Of a DNA stretch of 64,000 nt, positions 53,020 to 62,871 are shown piece after piece. Numbering within the stretch: position 1 is the stretch's first letter; each line of letters starts with the position of its first letter. Source of the DNA: Pseudomonas fluorescens Q2-87 (GTDB taxonomy: Bacteria > Pseudomonadota > Gammaproteobacteria > Pseudomonadales > Pseudomonadaceae); the NCBI RefSeq assembly GCF_000281895.1, contig NZ_CM001558.1:4840556-4904555 (forward strand). The letters are read 5' to 3'. Position numbers and translations under genes: made by a program. The notes below the pieces were generated by a model. It was not told the origin of the DNA. It ran no database searches and saw only the letters and a program-made list of their open reading frames with translations.

Positions 53020-54171
53020 ATGACGGCCCACGCCGACCTCTCGCCGACCCTGCAACTCGCCTGCGACCTGATCCGCCGTCCGTCCGTGACGCCGGTGGAT
53101 GCCGATTGCCAGAAATTGATGATGCAGCGCCTGGGCAATGCCGGCTTCAAGCTCGAACCGATGCGCATCGAGGATGTGGATAACTTCTGGGCCAGCCATG
53201 GCAAGCATGACGGCCCGGTGCTGTGCTTCGCCGGGCACACCGACGTGGTGCCGACCGGTCCGGTGCAGGCCTGGCAGCTCGACCCGTTCGATGCGGTCAT
53301 CGACGAGCAGGGTATGCTGTGCGGTCGTGGCGCGGCGGACATGAAAGGCAGCCTCGCGGCAATGATCGTGGCGGCCGAACGTTTCGTCGCCGACTACCCG
53401 GACCACAAGGGCTCGCTGACCTTCCTGATCACCAGCGACGAAGAAGGCCCGGCCCATCATGGCACCAAGGCCGTGGTCGAACGCCTCAAGGCCCGCCAGG
53501 AACGACTGGACTGGTGCATCGTCGGCGAACCGTCGAGCACCACGCTGGTGGGAGACGTGGTCAAGAATGGCCGTCGTGGTTCCCTCGGTGCGAAACTGAC
53601 GGTGCGCGGCAAGCAAGGCCATGTGGCTTATCCACATCTTGCCAAGAACCCGATCCACCTGGCCGCGCCAGCCTTGGCCGAACTGGCCGCCGAGCATTGG
53701 GACCATGGCAACGATTTCTTCCCGCCCACCAGTTTCCAGATTTCCAACCTCAACGCCGGCACCGGCGCGACCAACGTGATCCCCGGTGACCTGGTGGCGG
53801 TGTTCAACTTCCGCTTCTCCACCGAGTCCACCGTCGAAGGCCTGCAGCAGCGCGTCGCCGCTATCCTCGACAAGCACCAGTTGGACTGGCACATCGACTG
53901 GGCGCTGTCCGGCCTGCCGTTCCTCACCGAGCCGGGCGCGTTGTTGGACGCGGTGTCGTCGAGCATCAAGGACGTCACCGGTCGCGAGACCAAAGCGTCC
54001 ACCAGCGGTGGCACTTCCGACGGCCGCTTCATCGCCACCATGGGCACCCAAGTGGTGGAGTTGGGGCCGGTCAACGCGACCATCCACCAGGTCGACGAGC
54101 GGGTGCTGGCGGCCGATCTCGATGTGCTGACCGAGATCTACTACAAGACGCTGATCAAGTTGCTCGCCTGA
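53020..54171 (+). CDS. dapE: Succinyl-diaminopimelate desuccinylase
   Basis: 383 residues, M20 dinuclear-zinc hydrolase. It removes succinate to give LL-diaminopimelate, following DapC. Metal ligands: His in [14 protein letters not shown] (about 68-81), Asp in [15 protein letters not shown] (about 101-115), catalytic and metal Glu pair in [12 protein letters not shown] (about 137-148). A lid domain precedes the C-terminal GGTSDGRF. The ATG at 53020 has CGGAG in front; an ATG at 53002 is less likely. Shares one base with rlmA (TGATG). Confidence 0.96.
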   Translation: MTAHADLSPTLQLACDLIRRPSVTPVDADCQKLMMQRLGNAGFKLEPMRIEDVDNFWASHGKHDGPVLCFAGHTDVVPTGPVQAWQLDPFDAVIDEQGMLCGRGAADMKGSLAAMIVAAERFVADYPDHKGSLTFLITSDEEGPAHHGTKAVVERLKARQERLDWCIVGEPSSTTLVGDVVKNGRRGSLGAKLTVRGKQGHVAYPHLAKNPIHLAAPALAELAAEHWDHGNDFFPPTSFQISNLNAGTGATNVIPGDLVAVFNFRFSTESTVEGLQQRVAAILDKHQLDWHIDWALSGLPFLTEPGALLDAVSSSIKDVTGRETKASTSGGTSDGRFIATMGTQVVELGPVNATIHQVDERVLAADLDVLTEIYYKTLIKLLA

Positions 54172-54980
54172 TGCTCGCCTGCCCGATCTGCAGTGAACCG
54201 CTGAACGCCGTGGACAACGGCGTGGTGTGCCCGGCCGGGCACCGCTTCGACCGTGCGCGGCAGGGTTACCTGAACCTGCTGCCGGTGCAGCACAAGAACA
54301 GCCGTGACCCCGGCGACAACCAGGCGATGGTCGAAGCTCGTCGCGACTTTCTCAACGCTGGGCATTACGCCCCCGTTGCCCGACGCCTGGCCGAACTGGC
54401 CGCCGAACGCGCGCCGGGACGTTGGCTGGACATCGGCTGCGGCGAGGGTTACTACACCGCGCAGATCGCTGAAGCGCTACCCGATGCCGACGGCTATGCC
54501 TTGGACATTTCCCGCGAGGCGGTCAAGCGTGCCTGCAAACGTAACCCGCAACTGACCTGGTTGATCGCCAGCATGGCCCGCGTCCCGCTGGCGGACGGTT
54601 GCTGCCAGTTCCTGGCGAGTGTATTCAGCCCACTGGACTGGCAAGAGGCCAAGCGCCTGCTCAGCCCCGGCGGCGGTTTGATGAAGGTCGGCCCGACCGC
54701 GGGGCACCTGATGGAGCTGCGCGAACGCCTGTACGACGAAGTGCGCGAGTACACCGACGACAAGCACCTGGCCCTGGTACCGTCGGGCATGGTCCTGGAT
54801 CACAGCGAAACCCTCGAATTCAAGCTGACGCTCGCCAGTGGCCAGGACCGTGCCAACCTCTTGGCCATGACGCCCCACGGCTGGCGCGCCAGTGCCGAAC
54901 GCCGCGCCAATGTGATCGAGCAGGCCGAGCCGTTCGAAGTCACCGTGTCGATGCGCTACGATTATTTCGTTCTTCAATAA
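54171..54980 (+). CDS. rlmA: 23S rRNA (guanine(745)-N1)-methyltransferase RlmA
   Basis: 269 residues. It methylates G745 in helix 35 of 23S rRNA. An N-terminal zinc finger with Cys4, Cys7, Cys20 and His24 (CPICSEPLNAVDNGVVCPAGH) precedes a class I methyltransferase domain with the SAM motif GRWLDIGCGEGYYTAQIAE (about 82-100). The start overlaps the dapE stop by one base, so translation is probably coupled to a gene with an unrelated function. Confidence 0.94.
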   Translation: MLACPICSEPLNAVDNGVVCPAGHRFDRARQGYLNLLPVQHKNSRDPGDNQAMVEARRDFLNAGHYAPVARRLAELAAERAPGRWLDIGCGEGYYTAQIAEALPDADGYALDISREAVKRACKRNPQLTWLIASMARVPLADGCCQFLASVFSPLDWQEAKRLLSPGGGLMKVGPTAGHLMELRERLYDEVREYTDDKHLALVPSGMVLDHSETLEFKLTLASGQDRANLLAMTPHGWRASAERRANVIEQAEPFEVTVSMRYDYFVLQ

Positions 54981-55063
54981 CCTTTTGTTTCCGGCCCCCG
55001 GCAACCGCTTGGGGGCGCGTTAAATCCGCGAATGGATTTTTCAAGACCGCAGCGAGGACATCC

Positions 55064-55441
55064 ATGCGCCAACCCGATATCGAGATTTACCTCAAGGACG
55101 CCGACGTAGACCACAAGGCCATCGCCGCCTGGCTCGGCCAGGCGCTGGGCCCGTGCAGCGAATGGGTACAGAAAGGCCAGACCTACAAGTGCAAGGCCGG
55201 CACCGTCCCGGTGACCTGGCTGCCCAAGGCCGTGGGCAAGTGGAACAGCCTGTACCTGGAAAGCGACCAGACCCCATGGGACGACGACATCGCCTGCGCC
55301 CGCGCCGCCTTCGCCGCACTGAATGTCGAAGTGCGTTGCGCGCCTGGCTCATGGGTGGAGGAAGAAGGTGAGGAATCGGCGGATCGCTGGATTCGCATCA
55401 GTGCCGATGGGGAAGAAGAGATTACCTGGAAGACTGCGTAA
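55064..55441 (+). CDS. Conserved hypothetical protein
   Basis: 125 residues, cytoplasmic, acidic (strings of Glu near the C-terminus: WVEEEGEESADRW). It begins MRQPDIEIYLKDADVDHKAIAAWLGQALG and contains QKGQTYKCKAGTVPVTWLPKAVGKWNSLYLES. No signal, membrane segment or catalytic motif is visible. GAGGACATCC precedes the ATG. The open frame extends far upstream inside rlmA in another frame, which is shadow. I know similar proteins only as uncharacterised pseudomonad sequences. Confidence 0.75.
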   Translation: MRQPDIEIYLKDADVDHKAIAAWLGQALGPCSEWVQKGQTYKCKAGTVPVTWLPKAVGKWNSLYLESDQTPWDDDIACARAAFAALNVEVRCAPGSWVEEEGEESADRWIRISADGEEEITWKTA

Positions 55442-55506
55442 CGGCTGGATGGGCCTGTTGCGATTGGCAACCTAGAAGCAGATCGCATTGTTAAACAAAT
55501 CCCAAT

Positions 55507-55593
55507 GTGGGAGCGGGCTTGCTCGCGAATTCTGTGTGTCAGGCAATAGCCTTGAGTCTGATACACCGCATTCGCGAGCAAGCCCGCTCCCAC
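55507..55593. repeat. Paired REP element, GTGGGAGCGGGCTTGCTCGCGA class
   Basis: Inverted copies around a 45-base spacer, between the convergent hypothetical gene and the cold-shock gene. Confidence 0.85.
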
Positions 55594-55620
55594 AGGATTT
55601 AATGTGACGGCAAGCGCGGG

Positions 55621-55830
55621 TTACAACCCCACCACATCCTCAGCCTGCAAGCCCTTCTGCCCTTCGACGACCGCGTATTCGACCTGCTGGCCCTCGGTCA
55701 GCGAGCGGTGGCCTTCACCACGGATCGCGCGGTAATGCACGAACACGTCCGCCCCGCCTTCGCGCTGAATGAAGCCATAGCCCTTGGCGTCGTTGAACCA
55801 CTTCACGTTTCCGGTTTCGCGTGCTGCCAT
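55621..55830 (-). CDS. Cold-shock domain protein, CspA family
   Basis: 69 residues forming one OB-fold cold-shock domain. RNP1 is KGYGFIQR and RNP2 is DVFVHY. It binds single-stranded RNA/DNA, acting as an RNA chaperone. The start is [12 protein letters not shown] (55830) with GGGAG eight bases upstream; a GTG three codons earlier lies inside that site. The usual Ser-Phe of many Csps is Tyr-Arg here ([12 protein letters not shown]), the variant found in several Pseudomonas paralogues. It is divergent from plsB with a 229-base gap that would hold its leader. Confidence 0.92.
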   Translation of the reverse strand: MAARETGNVKWFNDAKGYGFIQREGGADVFVHYRAIRGEGHRSLTEGQQVEYAVVEGQKGLQAEDVVGL

Positions 55831-56059
55831 GATGTTCACTCCCGTTCTTGTCTTTTTTCTGAGTCGGCTTTTCGATGGAAAGCCGTACGAACTTGCGCCG
55901 CCAACTAGCCGTCCATCGGGACGCCCGGGCAGTAACCTGCCGAGTATATGACAGACACAAAAAGTCTCAACTGACTTTACTTCGGCGCTTTTTTGCCGAT
56001 TTTCGACGAATCCGGCACACTACCGACCGCTCAACCCCATTCACTCATGCAGAAGCCGT

Positions 56060-58561
56060 ATGACCCGCTCCCCGTTCCGCCGTCTAGTGTTTGGCACCCT
56101 GCGCCGACTGTTGTACCTCTGGGTTCGCTCCGAGACGATCAACCAGTCGTCCTTTACCCTCAACCTCGACCGCAGCCGTCCGGTGTTCTACGTCCTGCAA
56201 GACCCTTCGCTCACTGACCTGGCGGTGCTCGACACCGAATGCACCAAGGCCGGCCTGCCCCGGCCGGTGCTGCCGGTCTCGGTGGGTAACCTGCTGGAAC
56301 CTGCAGCGTTCTTCTACCTGACGCCAGCGCCGGACTGGCTCGGGCGCCAAGACAAACGTGGCGCGCCGCCTACCCTGACGCGACTGGTCGATGTCCTGAG
56401 CCACGACGCGGCCGAAGACGCCCAGATCATCCCTGTCAGCGTGTTCTGGGGGCAATCGCCCGACAGCGAATCGAGCCCGTGGAAACTGTTGTTCGCCGAC
56501 AGCTGGGCCGTCACCGGACGCCTGCGCCGCCTGTTGAGCATCATGATCCTGGGACGCAAGACCCGCGTGCAGTTCTCCGCGCCCATTCATTTGCGCGAGC
56601 TGATCGAACACGACAAGGGCCACGAACGCACCGTGCGCATGGCCCAGCGGATCCTGCGGGTGCATTTCCGCAACTTGAAGGCGGCGGTCATCGGTCCCGA
56701 CATTTCCCACCGGCGCAACCTGGTCAAGGGCCTGCTGAACCAGCCGCTGGTCAAGCAGGCGATTCTCGACGAGGCCGAGCGGGAAAAAATCTCCCCGGAA
56801 AAAGCCAAGGCCCAAGCCCTGCGCTACGGCAACGAAATCGCCTCGGACTACACCTACACCGCGATCCGTTTCCTGGAAGTGGTGCTGAGCTGGTTCTGGA
56901 ACAAAATCTACGACGGCATCAAGGTCAACCACATCGAAGGCGTGCAGAACGTCGCCCAGGGCCACGAAGTCATCTACGTGCCCTGCCACCGCAGCCACAT
57001 CGACTACCTGCTGCTGTCGTACCTGCTGTTTCGCAACGGCCTGACCCCACCGCACATCGCCGCCGGCATCAACCTCAACATGCCAGTGATTGGCGGCCTG
57101 CTTCGCCGTGGCGGGGCGTTCTTCATGCGCCGCACCTTCAAGGGCAACCCGCTCTATACCGCTGTGTTCAACGAATACCTGCATACCTTGTTCACCAAGG
57201 GTTTTCCGGTGGAGTACTTCGTCGAGGGCGGTCGCTCGCGCACCGGGCGGATGCTGCAACCCAAGACCGGCATGCTCGCCATCACCCTGCGCAGCTTCCT
57301 GCGCTCCTCGCGCATGCCCATCGTCTTCGTGCCGGTCTACATCGGCTACGAACGGGTATTGGAAGGCCGCACCTACCTCGGCGAGCTACGCGGCGCCAGC
57401 AAGAAGAAAGAATCGATTTTCGACATCTTCAAAGTCATCGGTGCCCTCAAGCAGCGCTTCGGCCAAGTGGCGGTGAACTTCGGCGAACCGATCAAACTGG
57501 CGGAGTTCCTCGACGGCGAACAGCCCGACTGGCGCCAACAGGAATTGGGCCCGCAGTTCAAGCCGGCCTGGCTCAACGCGACCACTCACCGCCTCGGCGA
57601 GCGCGTGGCCCGGCACCTGAACGAAGCCGCAGCCATCAACCCGGTCAACCTCGTGGCCCTGGCGCTGCTGTCCACCAGCCGCCTGGCCCTGGACGACCGT
57701 GCCATGGCCCGCGTACTGGACCTGTACCTGGCGCTGCTGCGCAAAGTACCGTACTCGCCCCACACCACCCTGCCCGAAGGCGATGGCCAGGCGTTGATCG
57801 AGCACGTCAAGGGCATGGACCTGCTCTCGGAGCAGAGCGATGCCCTGGGCAAGATCCTGTATCTGGACGAACAGAATGCGGTGTTGATGACTTACTACCG
57901 CAACAACGTGCTGCACATCTTTGCCCTGCCTGCGTTGCTTGCCAGCTTCTTCCAGAGCAGTTCGCGCATGAGCCGCGAACAGATCCTGCGCTACACCCGC
58001 GCCTTGTACCCGTACCTGCAATCGGAGCTGTTCATCCGTTGGTCGCTGGAAGAACTCGACGGCGTGGTCGATCAATGGCTCGAGGCGTTCGTCGAACAAG
58101 GCCTGCTGCGCTTCGAGAAAGACCTGTACCTGCGCCCAGCACCGAGCTCGCGGCATTTCGTGCTGCTGACGCTGCTGTCCAAGAGCATCGCCCAGACTTT
58201 GCAGCGCTTCTACATGACCGTCTCGCTGCTGCTCAACAGCGGCCAGAACAGCGTCAGCGCCGAAGAGCTGGAAGACCTTTGCACCGTCATGGCCCAGCGC
58301 CTGTCGATCCTGCATGGCCTGAATGCCCCGGAATTCTTCGACAAGAGCCTGTTCCGCCATTTCATCCAGACTATGCTGGACCTTGACGTACTGCGCCGCG
58401 ACGAAGCCGGCAAGCTCGGTTATCACGAGCTGCTGGGCGAACTGGCCGAAGGCGCGGCCAAGCGGGTGCTGCCGGCGGAGATTCGCCTGTCGATCCGCCA
58501 AGTGGCGTTGCACCGCAGTGAAGATGCAGCGGATCAGGTAGCTGCGCTGCCGCAGGACTGA
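56060..58561 (+). CDS. plsB: Glycerol-3-phosphate 1-O-acyltransferase PlsB
   Basis: 833 residues, membrane-associated. It acylates glycerol 3-phosphate at sn-1 to lysophosphatidic acid, feeding CdsA. Acyltransferase motifs are in the expected order: [15 protein letters not shown] (block I, His and Asp, about 312-326), [10 protein letters not shown] (block II), [13 protein letters not shown] (block III, about 388-400) and [16 protein letters not shown] (block IV). Full length. No operon partner is apparent upstream. Confidence 0.96.
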   Translation: MTRSPFRRLVFGTLRRLLYLWVRSETINQSSFTLNLDRSRPVFYVLQDPSLTDLAVLDTECTKAGLPRPVLPVSVGNLLEPAAFFYLTPAPDWLGRQDKRGAPPTLTRLVDVLSHDAAEDAQIIPVSVFWGQSPDSESSPWKLLFADSWAVTGRLRRLLSIMILGRKTRVQFSAPIHLRELIEHDKGHERTVRMAQRILRVHFRNLKAAVIGPDISHRRNLVKGLLNQPLVKQAILDEAEREKISPEKAKAQALRYGNEIASDYTYTAIRFLEVVLSWFWNKIYDGIKVNHIEGVQNVAQGHEVIYVPCHRSHIDYLLLSYLLFRNGLTPPHIAAGINLNMPVIGGLLRRGGAFFMRRTFKGNPLYTAVFNEYLHTLFTKGFPVEYFVEGGRSRTGRMLQPKTGMLAITLRSFLRSSRMPIVFVPVYIGYERVLEGRTYLGELRGASKKKESIFDIFKVIGALKQRFGQVAVNFGEPIKLAEFLDGEQPDWRQQELGPQFKPAWLNATTHRLGERVARHLNEAAAINPVNLVALALLSTSRLALDDRAMARVLDLYLALLRKVPYSPHTTLPEGDGQALIEHVKGMDLLSEQSDALGKILYLDEQNAVLMTYYRNNVLHIFALPALLASFFQSSSRMSREQILRYTRALYPYLQSELFIRWSLEELDGVVDQWLEAFVEQGLLRFEKDLYLRPAPSSRHFVLLTLLSKSIAQTLQRFYMTVSLLLNSGQNSVSAEELEDLCTVMAQRLSILHGLNAPEFFDKSLFRHFIQTMLDLDVLRRDEAGKLGYHELLGELAEGAAKRVLPAEIRLSIRQVALHRSEDAADQVAALPQD

Positions 58562-58611
58562 TTCCCCAGGCGCCAGGTTGTCTCTGGCGCCCTCAATATG
58601 GAAATGCCCCC

Positions 58612-59010
58612 ATGAAAAAACTCCTTCTCATTACCGCCGCCACGCTCCTGAGCGCCTGCTCCAGCGCGCCGCTGGCGGGCAAGAACAGCCTCGACGGCGA
58701 AGTGTTCTACCTGCAACGCATCGCCTTGCCACCCACCGCCATTTTGAGCGTAAGCCTGCAGGACGTGTCCCTGGCCGACGCCCCCGCCGTGGTCCTCGAT
58801 GAGCAGAGCGGCCCGGTCAAAGGCCAGGTCCCGCTGCCGTTCCACCTCAGCTATGATCCCGCCCAGGTCAAGCCCGGCCATCGCTATGCGGTGAGCGCCC
58901 GCATCGAAGCCGACGGCCAATTGATATTCGTCTCCACCGAACAACATGCCGTGCAACTCGACGGTAAAGATCCACAGCCGCTGAAAATCCGCGTCAACGC
59001 CGCGCGTTGA
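58612..59010 (+). CDS. YbaY family lipoprotein
   Basis: 132 residues. Lipoprotein signal MKKLLLITAATLLSACSS with the lipobox Cys at about 16. The remainder is a small beta-sandwich beginning LDGEVFYLQRIALPPTAILSVSLQDVSLAD and PLPFHLSYDPAQVKPGHRYAVSARIEADGQLIFVS, the YbaY/META-like pattern. Predicted to be anchored in the envelope; function unknown. The next gene, a secreted DUF4197 protein, follows after 31 bases. Confidence 0.85.
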   Translation: MKKLLLITAATLLSACSSAPLAGKNSLDGEVFYLQRIALPPTAILSVSLQDVSLADAPAVVLDEQSGPVKGQVPLPFHLSYDPAQVKPGHRYAVSARIEADGQLIFVSTEQHAVQLDGKDPQPLKIRVNAAR

Positions 59011-59041
59011 CCCCCTGCCTATTTTCCTGAAGGACACCGTC

Positions 59042-59731
59042 ATGCTCCGCTCAACTCTCCGTTTCACCGGCCTGTGCGCGGGCCTGCTGATCTGCGCCAA
59101 CGCCATGGCCCTGTCCCTGGGGGATCTTTCCCAGGGCGACGCCACGGGCGGCCTCAAGGACGCACTGACCCAAGGCGCCCAGATCGCGGTCAAGCAATTG
59201 GGCAAGCCAGGCGGTTTCAACAACAACCCTGAGGTGAAGATCGAACTGCCCGGCAAGCTCGGCAAAGTCGCCAGCAAAATGAAAGCCTTCGGCATGGGGG
59301 ATCAGGTCGATCAATTGGAAACCAGCATGAACCAGGCTGCTGAAGCCGCCGTGGTGCAAGCCCAGCCGATCCTGGTCAATGCCGTGAAGAACATGAGCGT
59401 GGACGATGCCAAGGGCATCTTGAGCGGCGGTAACGACTCAGCCACCCAATACTTGAACAAGAGCAGCCGCGAGCAGATCCGCACCAAGTTCCTGCCCATC
59501 GTCAAGCAAGCCACCGACAAGGTCGGCCTGGCCCAGAAATACAACGCTTTCGCCGGCCAGGCCGCAACCTTCGGCGTGCTGGATGCAAAAAGCGCCAACA
59601 TCGAAAGCTATGTGACCGAACAGGCGCTGGACGGCTTGTTCAAGATGATCGCCGAGCAGGAAGCCACCATCCGCAAGAACCCGGCGGCTGCGGCGACCAG
59701 TTTGGCGAAGAAGGTGTTTGGTACTCTTTAA
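59042..59731 (+). CDS. DUF4197 domain-containing secreted protein
   Basis: 229 residues. Signal peptide of about 25 residues (LCAGLLICANAMALS), then a helical DUF4197 domain: GGLKDALTQGAQIAVKQLGKPGGF, KAFGMGDQVDQLETSMNQAAEAAV and DAKGILSGGNDSATQYLNKSSREQI, through to KKVFGTL. Expected in the periplasm. Function unknown. Probably cotranscribed with the YbaY-like lipoprotein gene. Confidence 0.88.
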   Translation: MLRSTLRFTGLCAGLLICANAMALSLGDLSQGDATGGLKDALTQGAQIAVKQLGKPGGFNNNPEVKIELPGKLGKVASKMKAFGMGDQVDQLETSMNQAAEAAVVQAQPILVNAVKNMSVDDAKGILSGGNDSATQYLNKSSREQIRTKFLPIVKQATDKVGLAQKYNAFAGQAATFGVLDAKSANIESYVTEQALDGLFKMIAEQEATIRKNPAAAATSLAKKVFGTL

Positions 59732-59749
59732 GATTCAGCAAAAATCACT

Positions 59750-59777
59750 GTGGCGAGGGGATTTATCCCCTCACCAC
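59750..59777. repeat. Short REP-like palindrome, GTGGCGAGGGGATTTATCC class
   Basis: GTGGCGAGGGGA-TTTA-TCCCCTCACCAC, 12-base arms with one mismatch. It lies between the convergent DUF4197 and RND genes and differs from the other classes in its core. Confidence 0.8.
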
Positions 59778-59799
59778 AGGTCCGGTGTACGTCTGTTGA

Positions 59800-62700
59800 T
59801 CAGGTCTTCTTGACCCTGAACCACGCCGCATACAACGCCGGTAAAAACAGCAGCGTCAACGCCGTCGCCACGATCAGCCCGCCCATGATCGCCACGGCCA
59901 TCGGGCCGAAGAACAGGCTGCGCGACAGCGGGATCATCGCCAGCACCGCTGCCAGGGCAGTGAGCACGATCGGCCGGAAGCGGCGCACCGTCGCTTCGAT
60001 GATCGCCTGCCAGGGCGCGAGCCCCGCCTTGATGTCCTGTTCGATCTGGTCCACCAGGATCACCGAGTTGCGCATGATCATCCCCGACAAGGCGATGGTG
60101 CCCAACATGGCGACGAACCCGAACGGCTGGCGGAACACCAGCAGGAACACCGTGACGCCGATCAACCCGAGGGGCGCCGTGAGGAAAACCATGGCCGTGC
60201 GCGAGAAGCTGCGCAGCTGCAGCATCAGCAACGTCAGCACCACCACGATGAAAAGCGGTACACCGGCGTTCACCGATTTCTGGCCCCGGGCCGAATCCTC
60301 CACCGTGCCGCCCACTTCCAGGAGATAACCGTCCGGCAATTCGGCGCGAATCGACTCCAGCGTCGGGAAAATCTGCTGCACCAAGGTGGCCGGTTGTTCC
60401 TTGCCGTAGATGTCCGCGCGCACGGTCACGCTGGGTAAGCGATTGCGGTGCCAGATCACGCCCTCTTCGAAGCCGTACTCCAGCGTCGCGATCTGTGACA
60501 GCGCAACACTCGTGCCGCTGTCGGTGGGCACCGCCAGGCTCGGCAGCAGCGACAATTCGGTACGCTCATGCACCGTGCCGCGCAACAGGATCTCGATCAG
60601 CTCGTTGTCTTCCCGGTATTGGCTGACACTGGAACCGGTGAGGGAACTGCGCAGGAAGCTCGCCAGATTCGCGGTGCTGACACCCAAGGCCCGGGCGCGC
60701 TCCTGATCGACGTTCAGGTACACCACCTTGCTCGGCTCTTCCCAGTCCAGATGCACATTGACCACGTAGGGATTTTCGCGAACTTTCGTCGCCACTTTTC
60801 GCGCCAGGTCCCGGACTTTTTCGATGTGTTCACCCGTGACCCGAAATTGCACCGGATAACCCACCGGCGGACCGTTTTCCAGGCGTGTGACCCGCGAGCG
60901 CAGGGTCGGGAATTGTTCGTTCAGGGTTGTGATCAGCCAACTGCGCAGGGGCTCGCGGTCTTCGATGGTCTTGGCGAGCACCACGAACTGGGCAAAGCTC
61001 GACGCCGGCAGTTGCTGATCCAGCGGCAGGTAGAAGCGCGGCGAACCGGTGCCGACGTAAGCCACATAATTGTCGATACCCAAATGGTCCTTGAGCAGCG
61101 CTTCCAGGCGTTTGACCTGCTCGGCGGTGTTGGTCAGGGAGGCGCCTTCCTGCAGCTTCAGGTCGACCATCAACTCCAGCCGTCCCGATGCCGGGAAAAA
61201 TTGCTGCGGCACAAAACGGAACAGCACAACCGAGCCCACGAACAACAGCACGGTCAAGGTGATGACGGTTTTGCGCCGACGCACGCACCATTCCACCGAC
61301 CGCCGGACACGCTGATAGAACGGTGTGCCGTAAGGATCGGGCTGACCATCGACAGTGCCATGTTTGGCCGCGTGAATTTTCGCCAGGTCCGGCAGGAATT
61401 TTTCCCCAAGGTACGGCACGAACACCACGGCGGCCACCCAGGACGCCAACAGCGCCAGGGTCACGACCTGGAAAATCGAGCGGGTGTACTCGCCAGTGCC
61501 TGACTGCGCGGTGGCGATCGGCAGGAACCCCGCTGCGGTGATCAACGTACCGGTGAGCATCGGGAACGCCGTGCTGGTCCAGGCGAAGCTGGCCGCCTTG
61601 ATCCGGTCAAAGCCCTGCTCCATCTTGATCGCCATCATCTCCACGGCAATGATCGCGTCGTCCACCAACAGCCCCAGCGCCAATACCAGCGCGCCCAGGG
61701 AAATCTTGTGCAGGCCGATGCCCAGGTAGTACATCGCGGCGAAAGTCATCGCCAACACCAGCGGGATCGCCAGAGCCACCACCATGCCGGTGCGCAACCC
61801 CAGGGAGAAAAAGCTCACCAGCAGTACAATCGTCAGCGCCTCCACCAGCACCTGGACGAATTCACCAACGCCGGTCTTCACCGCTGCCGGCTGGTCCGAA
61901 ACCTTGCGCAATTGCATGCCGGCCGGCAGGTTGTTCTGGATCCTCGAAAACTCAGCCTCCAGCGCCTTGCCCAGGACCAGAATATCGCCGCCCTCCTTCA
62001 TCGCCACGGCCAGGCCGATGGCGTCTTCCCCCATGAAGCGCATGCGCGGCGCCGGCGGGTCATTGAAACCGCGACGCACCTGCGCCAGATCGCTGATACG
62101 GAACGTACGGTCGGCGACACGGATCGGGAAATTGCGAATTTCTTCAACGGTCTGGAAATTTCCCGACACGCGCAGTTGCAATCGTTCGCTGCCGGTTTCG
62201 AAGAATCCTGCGGTCGAGACGGCGTTCTGCTCCTCGAGGGCTTGCTGGACCGCCGCCAGGGGCAACCCCAGTGTTGCCAGCTTCACGTTCGACAGCTCGA
62301 TCCAGATCTTCTCGTCCTGCAGGCCGATCAGCTCGACCTTGCCCACGTCCTTGACCCGTTGCAGCTGGATCTGGATGCGGTCGGCGTAGTCCTTGAGCAC
62401 CGCGTAGTCGAAGCCCTCACCGGACAGCGCGTAGATATTGCCGAAGGTGGTGCCGAATTCATCGTTGAAGAACGGGCCCTGGATACCCGGCGGCAGGGTG
62501 TGGCGAATGTCGCTGATTTTCTTGCGGATCTGGTACCACAACTCGGGAATCTGCACTGAATGCAATGAATCGCGGGCGACGAAGGTCACCTGGGACTCGC
62601 CGGGCCGGGAGAACGAGACGATTCTTTCGTAATCGCCAGTCTCCATCAGTTTCTTTTCAATGCGTTCGGTCACCTGCCGGGAAACTTCCTCGGCCGTGGC

Positions 62701-62865
62701 CCCCGGCCAATTGGTGCGAATGACCATGGCCTTGAACGTGAACGGTGGGTCTTCGCTCTGGCCAAGCTTGGTGTAGGAAAGCGCACCGACGATGGCCAGC
62801 AACAGCATCAGGAACAGTACGATCTGGCGATTGCGCAGCGCCCATTCAGAAAGATTGAAACCCAT
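59800..62865 (-). CDS. RND-family efflux permease (HAE-1 type)
   Basis: 1021 residues, inner-membrane drug/proton antiporter. Twelve transmembrane helices in two repeats with large periplasmic loops after TM1 and TM7. The proton-relay Asp pair is in LVLALGLLVDDAIIAVEMM (TM4, about 395-413). MVIRTNWPGATAEEVSRQVT is the first porter domain, and NSVILVDQIEQDIKAGL is in TM10. It should pump compounds out together with the adaptor encoded 6 bases upstream and a TolC-like channel not encoded here. Substrates cannot be read from the sequence. Confidence 0.93.
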   Translation of the reverse strand: MGFNLSEWALRNRQIVLFLMLLLAIVGALSYTKLGQSEDPPFTFKAMVIRTNWPGATAEEVSRQVTERIEKKLMETGDYERIVSFSRPGESQVTFVARDSLHSVQIPELWYQIRKKISDIRHTLPPGIQGPFFNDEFGTTFGNIYALSGEGFDYAVLKDYADRIQIQLQRVKDVGKVELIGLQDEKIWIELSNVKLATLGLPLAAVQQALEEQNAVSTAGFFETGSERLQLRVSGNFQTVEEIRNFPIRVADRTFRISDLAQVRRGFNDPPAPRMRFMGEDAIGLAVAMKEGGDILVLGKALEAEFSRIQNNLPAGMQLRKVSDQPAAVKTGVGEFVQVLVEALTIVLLVSFFSLGLRTGMVVALAIPLVLAMTFAAMYYLGIGLHKISLGALVLALGLLVDDAIIAVEMMAIKMEQGFDRIKAASFAWTSTAFPMLTGTLITAAGFLPIATAQSGTGEYTRSIFQVVTLALLASWVAAVVFVPYLGEKFLPDLAKIHAAKHGTVDGQPDPYGTPFYQRVRRSVEWCVRRRKTVITLTVLLFVGSVVLFRFVPQQFFPASGRLELMVDLKLQEGASLTNTAEQVKRLEALLKDHLGIDNYVAYVGTGSPRFYLPLDQQLPASSFAQFVVLAKTIEDREPLRSWLITTLNEQFPTLRSRVTRLENGPPVGYPVQFRVTGEHIEKVRDLARKVATKVRENPYVVNVHLDWEEPSKVVYLNVDQERARALGVSTANLASFLRSSLTGSSVSQYREDNELIEILLRGTVHERTELSLLPSLAVPTDSGTSVALSQIATLEYGFEEGVIWHRNRLPSVTVRADIYGKEQPATLVQQIFPTLESIRAELPDGYLLEVGGTVEDSARGQKSVNAGVPLFIVVVLTLLMLQLRSFSRTAMVFLTAPLGLIGVTVFLLVFRQPFGFVAMLGTIALSGMIMRNSVILVDQIEQDIKAGLAPWQAIIEATVRRFRPIVLTALAAVLAMIPLSRSLFFGPMAVAIMGGLIVATALTLLFLPALYAAWFRVKKT

Positions 62866-62871
62866 CGGGGA